Of a stretch of DNA of 22,551 bases, positions 7,479 through 14,452 are shown piece after piece; within the stretch, counting starts at the first letter, position 1; the number at the start of each line of letters is the position of its first letter. Origin of the DNA: an uncultured Collinsella sp. (GTDB taxonomy: Bacteria; Actinomycetota; Coriobacteriia; Coriobacteriales; Coriobacteriaceae); contig CABUQY010000027.1 of the NCBI GenBank assembly GCA_902493915.1, positions 1 through 22,551 of the forward strand. The letters run 5' to 3'. A program made the translations under genes and the position numbers. The notes under the pieces were generated by a model, which searched no databases, was not told the origin of the DNA, and was given only the letters and a program-made list of their open reading frames with translations.

Positions 7479-8192
7479 ATGGCAGAGCCGATGCTTTCCG
7501 TCTACAACATCAACGTCTGGTACGGCGCCATCCACGCCATCAAGGACATCTCCTTTAACGTTAACGAGGGCGAGATCGTGGCCTTGATTGGTGCCAACGG
7601 TGCCGGCAAGTCCACAACGCTCAAGACCGTCTCGGGCCTGCTGCGCTCCAAGACCGGCTCCATCAAGTTTATGGGCGAGGACATTACCCATACGCCCGCT
7701 GATAAGCTGGTTGGTAAGGGCCTGGCTCAGGTTCCCGAGGGTCGTCGCGCCTTTTTGCAGATGACGGTCGAGGAGAACCTGGAGATGGGTGCCTATACAC
7801 AGCCCAAGTCCACGGTGGCTCCGGGCCTGGAGCGCGTCTACGAGCAGTTCCCGCGCCTGAAGGAACGTCGTCGCCAGGTCGCCGGTACCCTTTCGGGCGG
7901 CGAGCAGCAGATGCTCGTTATGGGTCGCGCTCTTATGAGTAACCCTAAGCTGCTCATGCTCGACGAACCTTCCATGGGTCTGGCGCCGATTCTGATCGAA
8001 CAGATCTTCCAGATTGTCGAGGACCTGCACAAGGCCGGCACCACGGTGCTTCTGGTCGAGCAAAACGCGCAGATGGCGCTTTCCATTGCCACACGCGGTT
8101 ACGTGCTCGAGACCGGCAAGATCACCATGACCGGCACGGGCCAAGAGCTCCTGCACGACGACAACGTCCGCAAGGCCTATCTGGGCGGTTAA
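7479..8192 (+). CDS. livF: Branched-chain amino acid ABC transporter ATP-binding protein LivF
   Basis: The 237-residue second ATPase subunit is the last gene of the importer operon. Walker A GANGAGKS is at residues 38-45, the signature is LSGGEQQML, Walker B LLMLDEPSMGLAP has D162/E163, and the H-loop is VEQNA, which is characteristic of LivF. The segment QVPEGRRAFLQMTVEENLEMGAY is a recognisable LivF motif. The ATG follows the livG stop with no gap, and AAGGGGGA (7464-7471) lies 7 nt upstream. A strong terminator ends the transcript 10 nt after the stop. Confidence 0.95.
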   Translation: MAEPMLSVYNINVWYGAIHAIKDISFNVNEGEIVALIGANGAGKSTTLKTVSGLLRSKTGSIKFMGEDITHTPADKLVGKGLAQVPEGRRAFLQMTVEENLEMGAYTQPKSTVAPGLERVYEQFPRLKERRRQVAGTLSGGEQQMLVMGRALMSNPKLLMLDEPSMGLAPILIEQIFQIVEDLHKAGTTVLLVEQNAQMALSIATRGYVLETGKITMTGTGQELLHDDNVRKAYLGG

Positions 8193-8202
8193 TCCATTCA
8201 AC

Positions 8203-8240
8203 AAAGGGGGCGCTGACCAACCCGGTCAGCGCCCCCTTTT
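8203..8240 (+). terminator. Strong intrinsic terminator of the importer operon
   Basis: AAAGGGGGCGCTGACC (8203-8218) pairs perfectly with 8224-8239 as a 16-bp GC-rich stem with a 5-nt loop, and the 3' arm ends in four T. The A-rich 5' flank would also permit termination from the other side. Confidence 0.93.
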
Positions 8241-8309
8241 AAGTTGCGGTGAAATAGGGACTGAATACGGGCTCCAGAGGCCAAAAGAGTCCCTATTCCA
8301 CCGCAACTT
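8241..8309. repeat. Long intergenic palindrome (22-bp arms)
   Basis: Arm 8241-8262 is complementary to 8288-8309 at 21 of 22 positions, with 25 nt between. It directly abuts the livF terminator, so two hairpins stand in tandem. There is no ORF inside and no T run after it. It could be a dispersed palindromic repeat unit, a regulatory hairpin in the cutC leader, or a terminator against antisense transcription. Being next to a good terminator argues against simple termination as its main role. Confidence 0.75.
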
Positions 8310-8367
8310 CATGGGGATGTGTGACAATGCCCGTCGGAAAACATCTGCTGTCTTTGGGGGTCTATCT

Positions 8368-9045
8368 ATGCTGTACGAGTTTTGTGCCGAGAACTTTGAG
8401 CGGGTGCCGGCGGCTATCGATGCCGGTGCAAGGCGCGTCGAGCTGTGCGACAACCTTGCCGTCGGTGGTACCACGCCCTCGGCTGGCGTTATCAGCGCTA
8501 CGGTCGGCTATGCTCACGAGCATGACGCGCGAGTGATGTGCATGATTCGCCCGCGTGGCGGTGACTTTCATTACAACCAGGACGAGCTGCGCATGATGGA
8601 GATGGACCTGGGCCTTGCCGTGAGCGCCGGCGTTGACGGCTTGGTCTTTGGCTGCTGCAAGCCCTGCGCTGGCGGATGGGCGCTCGACGAGCTTACGTTG
8701 GGCGCCCTCGTGATGGCCGCGGGCTGCGCGACCGAGGAATGCAAGCGTGAGCCCATCGACATCACCTTCCACATGGCGTTTGACCAGCTCTCGCCCGAGG
8801 CTCAACTCGATGCCGTCGACACACTCGCCGATTGCGGCGTTACGCGCATCCTGACGCACGGCGGTGCCGCCGGCACGCCGATCGAGGACAACCTGGAGCA
8901 TCTGTCGCGTCTTATCGAGTGTGCGGGAGACCGCCTGACCATCCTTCCCGGCGGCGGCATTTCCACGGTCAACCGCGATACCGTGGCGGCGGCACTGGGC
9001 GTCTCCGAGCTCCATGGCACCAAGATCGTGCCGCTGGAGGTATAA
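8368..9045 (+). CDS. cutC: CutC family protein (copper homeostasis protein CutC)
   Basis: This 225-residue cytosolic TIM-barrel protein of the CutC family begins MLYEFCAENFERVPAAIDAG and shows the family core VELCDNLAVGGTTPSAGVI, VMCMIRPRGGDFHY, DGLVFGCC, ITFHMAFDQ, ILTHGGA and LPGGGI. The family was named for copper tolerance in E. coli, but the biochemical role is unsettled, so the name should not be read as a proven function. The start at 8368 follows GGGGGT (8356-8361) at 6 nt; an upstream in-frame ATG at 8311 has no ribosome binding site and adds 19 atypical residues. It is translationally coupled to the next gene (3-nt gap). Confidence 0.92.
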   Translation: MLYEFCAENFERVPAAIDAGARRVELCDNLAVGGTTPSAGVISATVGYAHEHDARVMCMIRPRGGDFHYNQDELRMMEMDLGLAVSAGVDGLVFGCCKPCAGGWALDELTLGALVMAAGCATEECKREPIDITFHMAFDQLSPEAQLDAVDTLADCGVTRILTHGGAAGTPIEDNLEHLSRLIECAGDRLTILPGGGISTVNRDTVAAALGVSELHGTKIVPLEV

Positions 9046-9048
9046 CCC

Positions 9049-9849
9049 GTGGCGCTGGTATTTGACGTTCAGCAGGCGAACGGTAAGCCCGACGACAACC
9101 GTCGTCCCGGCACCGCGTGCCCCTTTTGCGATGCAGAAGGGCTCACCGACATCATTCGCCGTGATGGCGATTGCATTTGGCTCGAGAATAAGTTCAAGAC
9201 CCTGCGCGCCACCCGTCAAACCGTGCTGATCGAGTCGGCCGATCACGATGCCGACCTGGTGACCTATGAGCCGGATGAACTCCACCATGTGATGCGGTTT
9301 GCCCTGGGTTGCTGGCAGCAGATGATCGATTCACAGCAGTATCGAAGCGTGCTCATGTACAAGAACAAGGGTCCGCTCTCGGGCGGTAGTCTCGTTCATC
9401 CGCACATGCAGATTGTGGGTTTGGAGCAGGAAGACGGCTACACTTCGCTGACTTCTGCCAATTTCGAGGGCATCAATGTCTGGCAACAGGGGAGGATTTC
9501 GGTCAACATCTCAACCGAACCCATCATGGGGTTCTTTGAGGTCAACGTTTCAGCCCCGCAGGGAATCGCTGCCAGCGATGACACGAGAGACCAAGCCGAG
9601 GCGGATCTCTTCGCCGATGCGATCCAGGTGGCTCTGCGCTATATCCTGAACGAGCACCACGGTGGTCGCGCAGAGTCGTACAACCTGTTCTTCTATCACC
9701 TGGGCGGTCGGACCATTGCCAAGGCGCTGCCGCGTTGGGTGGTTTCGCCCTACTTTGTCGGGTATCGGCTGGCTCAGGTCAATGCTGAGACCACGCTCGA
9801 TGTCGATGCAGAGCGACTCCGCGCACATCTGGAGGCGCTCACATCGTAA
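9049..9849 (+). CDS. GalT/HIT-superfamily protein (DUF4931-like)
   Basis: This 266-residue protein resembles galactose-1-phosphate uridylyltransferase-type members of the HIT superfamily. Seen: a CPFC pair (C24, C27) of the type that binds zinc in GalT proteins, and SGGSLVHPHMQIVGL with HPHMQ at 117-121, matching the GalT active site HPHxQ, where the second His is the nucleotidylated residue. I believe it matches the DUF4931 group. A nucleotidyltransferase or nucleotide hydrolase activity is inferred; the substrate is unknown, and no Leloir genes are adjacent. It starts with GTG, with GGAGG 8 nt upstream inside the end of cutC, which implies coupling. It converges with the next gene, and no terminator is evident in the 27-bp gap. 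Confidence 0.8.
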   Translation: MALVFDVQQANGKPDDNRRPGTACPFCDAEGLTDIIRRDGDCIWLENKFKTLRATRQTVLIESADHDADLVTYEPDELHHVMRFALGCWQQMIDSQQYRSVLMYKNKGPLSGGSLVHPHMQIVGLEQEDGYTSLTSANFEGINVWQQGRISVNISTEPIMGFFEVNVSAPQGIAASDDTRDQAEADLFADAIQVALRYILNEHHGGRAESYNLFFYHLGGRTIAKALPRWVVSPYFVGYRLAQVNAETTLDVDAERLRAHLEALTS

Positions 9850-9876
9850 AGTGAGCGCCCGCACACTGCGGACAGT

Positions 9877-10875
9877 CTAGCGTGCCATGGCGTCGCGGCC
9901 GGCTTCGACGCGCTTGCGCTGGGCGGCGCGCTCCTCGCCGGTCAGACGCTCAAAGAGATGCCCGATAAGCGAGGCGAGTACCTGCTGAAACAGCGTTCCG
10001 CACATGACGGGAAACACGACTTCGCCCGGAAAGTACTGCGTGGCGATGACGGCGCCCGAAGAGATGTTACGCATGCCGCAGGTAAAGCACATGGTGGTCG
10101 TCTCGCTATATGGCAGATGCAGCGCATGGGCGACCAGAAAACCGACGACAAAGCCACTGATGGCGAAGACCAAAATAAAGAGGGCGACTTCCAGGCGCAC
10201 CGCGTTCATGTGCAGCACGTACTCGCTCATGGCGGTGGAGTTGGAGGCGATAACGCCCATCATCATGAATTTGCAGGCGGGCGAGAGCACGGGGGAGAGC
10301 TTCTCGTGTCCCCATCCACGCGTGAGCTCGTTGATCACGATGCCGAGCACGGCGGGGATGGCGATCATAAAGGCCATGTCTTGCATCATGCTCGGCACAT
10401 CGATCGAGACGGTGGCACCCAGCAAGAGCTTAAGCGTGAGCGGAATCGTCACAGGGGAGATAACCGAGGACGTCAGGATGATGGTGAGCGCGAGCGGGCC
10501 GTTGCCGCCGAACATGCTGATCCACATAAAAGCGGTGACGGCCACGGGCACGCTGTACTCGAGCACGATGCCGCAGACAAGGTTGGGGTTGGAGCCAAAG
10601 AAGAGTGACCCTATGGCATACGCCGCGATGGGAATAAGCACTGCCGAGACCAGCAGCGCCAGAATCAGGTGCAGCGGACGGTGGAACACCTCGGCTACCT
10701 GGTGAAAAGTGTTGCTGAGCGCGCCCTGAAACGTCATAAAGGCGAAGAGGGCGGGAACAATGGGCTTGAGCACGCCGATCTGCTGGGGAAAGAGCACGCC
10801 GAGCGCCACGCAAATCGGAACGATGATCTGCATATGCCCCGCGAGGAACTTTCCCAGTCCAGCCCATTGCTTCAT
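9877..10875 (-). CDS. Bile acid:sodium symporter family transporter
   Basis: This 332-residue membrane protein has about nine to ten hydrophobic segments. Family marks are an early FAFMTFQGALSN segment, GIVLEYSVPVAVTAFMWISMFGG-type repeats, and CGMRNISSGAVIATQYF near the C-terminus, which resembles the conserved GMRN motif of the SBF/BASS fold. The C-terminal tail is basic (ERAAQRKRVEAGRDAMAR) and probably cytoplasmic. Members transport organic anions such as bile acids, pantothenate or keto-acids with sodium; which one applies here cannot be told. The start ATG has only a modest GGGAG about 13 nt upstream. It is single and divergent from recJ. Confidence 0.85.
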   Translation of the reverse strand: MKQWAGLGKFLAGHMQIIVPICVALGVLFPQQIGVLKPIVPALFAFMTFQGALSNTFHQVAEVFHRPLHLILALLVSAVLIPIAAYAIGSLFFGSNPNLVCGIVLEYSVPVAVTAFMWISMFGGNGPLALTIILTSSVISPVTIPLTLKLLLGATVSIDVPSMMQDMAFMIAIPAVLGIVINELTRGWGHEKLSPVLSPACKFMMMGVIASNSTAMSEYVLHMNAVRLEVALFILVFAISGFVVGFLVAHALHLPYSETTTMCFTCGMRNISSGAVIATQYFPGEVVFPVMCGTLFQQVLASLIGHLFERLTGEERAAQRKRVEAGRDAMAR

Positions 10876-11013
10876 ATGTCCCGTGACTCCCTTTATCCGC
10901 GAACTCGTTTGTATGGATATGCTAGACGCTCGTATGCGTCCGTGCGGCTGAAACGCTCGATTATTTCGAGACCATTACCGCCATCGTTTGCCGAAACCGC
11001 GGCGCACCGCGGC

Positions 11014-11041
11014 GTTTTGCGTCCGCGCTGCACGGTATAAT
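11014..11041 (+). promoter_or_regulatory. Predicted promoter for the recJ-rel operon
   Basis: A perfect TATAAT (11036-11041) is preceded by a weak -35 (GTTTTG at 11014-11019, 16-bp spacing). Transcription would start near 11048, about 50 nt before the leader ORF. Just upstream, CCGCGG occurs twice (around 10997-11013) and can form a small hairpin. Confidence 0.6.
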
Positions 11042-11097
11042 AAATCCGTTCAACAGATCTGCCTGCCGAAGCGGGCATACACAGAGGACTCATCGCT

Positions 11098-11163
11098 ATG
11101 AACCGTGAGAGGTATCGCGGCGACCTGCCCCTATCGGGGGTGGGTGCCTATGTCATCGCTTAA
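11098..11163 (+). CDS. 21-codon leader ORF overlapping the recJ start
   Basis: An ATG at 11098 with AGAGGA 9 nt upstream (11083-11088) opens a 21-codon frame beginning MNRERYRGDL and ending in TAA at 11161-11163. It overlaps the likely recJ start (ATG 11150) by 14 nt in a different frame. CCCC at 11128-11131 can pair with GGGG at 11136-11139, part of the recJ ribosome binding site, so translation of the leader could open that site. It is too short to show a family. It may act only as a coupling leader, or be a genuine small protein. Confidence 0.5.
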   Translation: MNRERYRGDLPLSGVGAYVIA

Positions 11164-14100
11164 GACGACGCATCGCTGGGCGGTCGCTCAGCAAAACCCC
11201 GAGCTCGAAAAGGAGCTTTCGGCTGGTCTGGGCATTCCCGGGCTGGTGGCGCGCATTATGGTCGCGCACGGCATTGGCTCCATCAAAGAGGGCCAATTGT
11301 TTTTGACGCCTTCGCTCGATCGCGACTGGGCCGACCCACTCATTATCCCGGGCATGTCGGTCGTCGCCGACCGCGTCGAGCGTGCTATTCGCAACCACGA
11401 GCACATTGCAGTCTTTGGCGATTTTGACGTTGACGGTATTACGTCGACCTGCCTGTTGACCGAGGCGCTGCGCACGTTTGGCGCCGATGTTACGCCGTTT
11501 ATTCCGCATCGCTTTGATGAGGGCTACGGTCTTTCGCGCGCGGCGCTCGACCGCGTTAACGAGCTCGCTCGCCCCCAGCTGATCGTGACCGTCGATAACG
11601 GCATTGCCGCCAAGGAAGAGGTTTCCTATCTGGAGAGCCTGGGGATCGATTTGGTGGTCACGGACCATCACGAGCCCTCCGACCAGGTGCCGCAGGGTGT
11701 GCCCCTGACCGACCCCAAGCTCGAGGACGAGGGCCCTTCGCGCGAGCTTGCCGGTGCTGGTGTGGCGCTCAAGCTGGTGCAAGTCCTGGGTGAGCGCCTG
11801 GGCAAGCCGTCGTATTGGCGTTCTCTAATCGAGGTCGCGGCGCTGGGCACCGTGTCCGACATGATGCCGCTCACGCCCGAGAACCGCGCGCTGGTTGCCG
11901 AGGGCATCCAACAGATGCGCGTAACCGCTCGCCCAGGCTATATCGCGCTTGCCGCGCTTGCCAAGGCGGACCTTTCGAACATTACGGCGGATGGCCTGTC
12001 ATTCTCGCTCATTCCCCGCTTAAACGCTGCCGGCCGCATGGCTGATCCCAAGCTGGCGCTCGACCTGCTGCTTGCCCGCAATCCCATCGAAGCAAGCGCG
12101 CTGGCGGCTGAGCTCGAGGAAATCAACCGCCAGCGCCGTGAGATCGAGGCGGAGCTCACGCGCGATGCCATGGCAAAGGTCGAGGAGACCTATGACGGCG
12201 GACGCGCGATCGTTGTGGGCGGCGAAGGCTGGCACGAGGGTGTCAAGGGCATCGTGGCAAGCCGTCTGACCAACCGCTATCACGTGCCGGCGCTGCTGTT
12301 CTCGATCGAGGACGGTATCGCGCGCGGCTCTGGTCGCTCGGTGGGCAAAGTTAACCTGTTTGACGCCGTCGAGCGCTGTTCCGACCTGCTGATTCGTCGC
12401 GGCGGACATGCCGGTGCGGTGGGTGTGACCATCGAGGCATCCAAGCTCGATGAATTCCGTCGTCGCCTTTCCGCCGTGCTATCGGAGATTCCCGCCGAGG
12501 ACTTTGAAGACATCGACGAGGTTGTCGCCACGGTCGACCTTTCCGAGCTGAATATCGAGACTATAGAGCAGATTTCCCGTCTTGAGCCGTTTGGCCAGGG
12601 CAACAAGGTGCCGCTGCTGGCCGCCGAGGGCGTGACGATGTGCGATCGCGCCGTGGTGGGCAAAACCGGCGAGCACATGCGCTTTGTGGCGACCGATGGC
12701 GCCGCGAGCGTGCCGGCCATCATGTTCCGCGTGCCGCAGATCGATAGGCTCATCAATTGCGACAGCGCCGTCGACTTGGTGTTCGAGGCCGTTGCCGAGC
12801 ATTGGCAGGGGCGTGTGAAGCCCAAGCTCATGATCAAGGATGTTCTGGTCCGCGATACCACGCTGCCCAGCGTCGACGATCCGGCATGCGAGCTTCGTCG
12901 TGGCGTGCAGCCGGCGGATTCCGGCCTGCGCCTGGAGTCGCGTAAGCGCGAGACACTCGCCCGGCTTTCTTATACCGAGCTGACGCGCTCGCTTATCCAT
13001 AGCTTTATAGGCTCGAACCAGCCGCACCGCGCGCAGGTCGAGGCGCTCGATGCCCTGGCCGATCACCAAAGTGTTCTGGCCGTTATGGGAACGGGGCGCG
13101 GCAAGTCGCTCATCTTCCATGTGCATGCCGCGCGCGAGGCGGTTCTTCGCGGGCGTGCGAGCATCTTTGTCTATCCGCTGCGCGCGCTCGTTGCCGACCA
13201 GGCCTATCACCTCTCGTCGACGATGGCAGCGCTTGGTATTGGCGTTGGCGTGCTGACCGGCGAGACCGTGGAGGCCGCACGCGATGACGTGTTCGCCGGC
13301 CTGGCTTCGGGCCGCACCGGTATCGTGCTCACGACGCCCGAGTTCCTGTCCATTCACCGCGACCGCTTTGCGCGTTCGGGGCGCATCGGTTTTGTCGTTA
13401 TCGATGAGGCGCACCACGCTGGCCTTGCCAAGGGCGGCGACCGCAGCGCCTATCTCGACATGCCCGATATCCTCAAAGCCCTGGGCGACCCGGGCGTTAT
13501 GGCCGCGACGGCCACCGCGACGGCTCCGGTCGTGGCCGAGCTTGCCCGCATGCTTCCGATCACTCACACGGTGGTCGACGAGACGGTGCGCGAGAACCTG
13601 CAGCTCGAGGACGACCGAGATCTTGCGAGCCGCGAGAACCGTTTGGTGTCGATCGTGGCGACGGGGGAGAAGACCGTCATTTACGTCAATTCGCGCGACC
13701 AGTCCGTGGCGCTCGCCAAGACACTACGCAAACGCGTTCCCGACTGTGCGACCCGTATCGCGTTCTATAACGCTGGCCTTACGCGCACCGACCGCCATCG
13801 CGTAGAGGAGGCGTTTCGAGACGGCAGCCTCAGCTGCATCGTCTCGACATCCGCCTTTGGCGAGGGCGTCAACCTTCCCGATATTCGCCATGTCGTGCTC
13901 TATCACATGCCGTTTGGCGGCATTGAGTTTAACCAGATGAGCGGCCGCGCCGGTCGCGATGGCCAACCCGCTGTGATCCATCTGCTCTATTCGTCGCGTG
14001 ACGCCCGCATCAACGAGCGCCTGCTTAACTGCTACGCGCCCGAGCGCGACGAGCTCGTCACACTCTATCGCGCACTGCAGACCATGTGGCGCTCCAACCG

Positions 14101-14437
14101 CGGCAAAACCGGGGACGATTCCTTTAGTGCGAGCGATATCGACATCGCGCAGATGTGCCTTGCCATCGATGCTCGCACGCCGGTCGACGAGCGTTCGGTG
14201 GAAAGCGGCCTGGGAATCTTCGAAGAGCTTGGTTTCTGTCGAGTTTCGGGGTTTGACGACACTCGTCGCATCGCGATGGCCGAAAACCCCGGCCGCGTGC
14301 AATTGAGCAGGTCAATTCGCTATTTGGAGGGCTTGCGCTCGCGCATGGAGTTTTCGGCTTTCCGGAGTTGGGCACTCGATTCGTGCGCTTCTGATATGCT
14401 AGCCAAAGTTAACCGCCCGATCGTACCGCGGGCCTAG
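11150..14437 (+). CDS. recJ: RecJ single-strand exonuclease fused to a RecQ-like helicase
   Basis: A 1095-residue fusion. The N-terminal half is RecJ: FGDFDVDGITST with D91, D93 and D95, TVDNGIAA, and TDHHEP with D172-H173-H174 (metal-binding DHH motifs). A DHHA1 region with GRSVGKVNLFDAVERC and RRGGHAGAVG and an OB-like part with LEPFGQGNKVPLL follow. The C-terminal half is a superfamily 2 helicase: Walker A GTGRGKS at 647-653, DEAH at 752-755, the ATATATAPV motif III, and QMSGRAGRDG at 929-938 as motif VI. No clear RecQ zinc or HRDC domain is seen. RecJ digests 5' ends of ssDNA and RecQ unwinds for it, so the fusion joins partners that act together in RecF-type recombination. The start at 11150 has GGGGGTGGG just upstream. 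Confidence 0.9.
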   Translation: MSSLKTTHRWAVAQQNPELEKELSAGLGIPGLVARIMVAHGIGSIKEGQLFLTPSLDRDWADPLIIPGMSVVADRVERAIRNHEHIAVFGDFDVDGITSTCLLTEALRTFGADVTPFIPHRFDEGYGLSRAALDRVNELARPQLIVTVDNGIAAKEEVSYLESLGIDLVVTDHHEPSDQVPQGVPLTDPKLEDEGPSRELAGAGVALKLVQVLGERLGKPSYWRSLIEVAALGTVSDMMPLTPENRALVAEGIQQMRVTARPGYIALAALAKADLSNITADGLSFSLIPRLNAAGRMADPKLALDLLLARNPIEASALAAELEEINRQRREIEAELTRDAMAKVEETYDGGRAIVVGGEGWHEGVKGIVASRLTNRYHVPALLFSIEDGIARGSGRSVGKVNLFDAVERCSDLLIRRGGHAGAVGVTIEASKLDEFRRRLSAVLSEIPAEDFEDIDEVVATVDLSELNIETIEQISRLEPFGQGNKVPLLAAEGVTMCDRAVVGKTGEHMRFVATDGAASVPAIMFRVPQIDRLINCDSAVDLVFEAVAEHWQGRVKPKLMIKDVLVRDTTLPSVDDPACELRRGVQPADSGLRLESRKRETLARLSYTELTRSLIHSFIGSNQPHRAQVEALDALADHQSVLAVMGTGRGKSLIFHVHAAREAVLRGRASIFVYPLRALVADQAYHLSSTMAALGIGVGVLTGETVEAARDDVFAGLASGRTGIVLTTPEFLSIHRDRFARSGRIGFVVIDEAHHAGLAKGGDRSAYLDMPDILKALGDPGVMAATATATAPVVAELARMLPITHTVVDETVRENLQLEDDRDLASRENRLVSIVATGEKTVIYVNSRDQSVALAKTLRKRVPDCATRIAFYNAGLTRTDRHRVEEAFRDGSLSCIVSTSAFGEGVNLPDIRHVVLYHMPFGGIEFNQMSGRAGRDGQPAVIHLLYSSRDARINERLLNCYAPERDELVTLYRALQTMWRSNRGKTGDDSFSASDIDIAQMCLAIDARTPVDERSVESGLGIFEELGFCRVSGFDDTRRIAMAENPGRVQLSRSIRYLEGLRSRMEFSAFRSWALDSCASDMLAKVNRPIVPRA

Positions 14438-14452
14438 GGGAAGGGGACCTCG

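Noticed and set aside
6771..8204. A 477-codon minus-strand frame opposite livG and livF
   Set aside because: Shadow frame; the Walker motifs are all on the plus strand.
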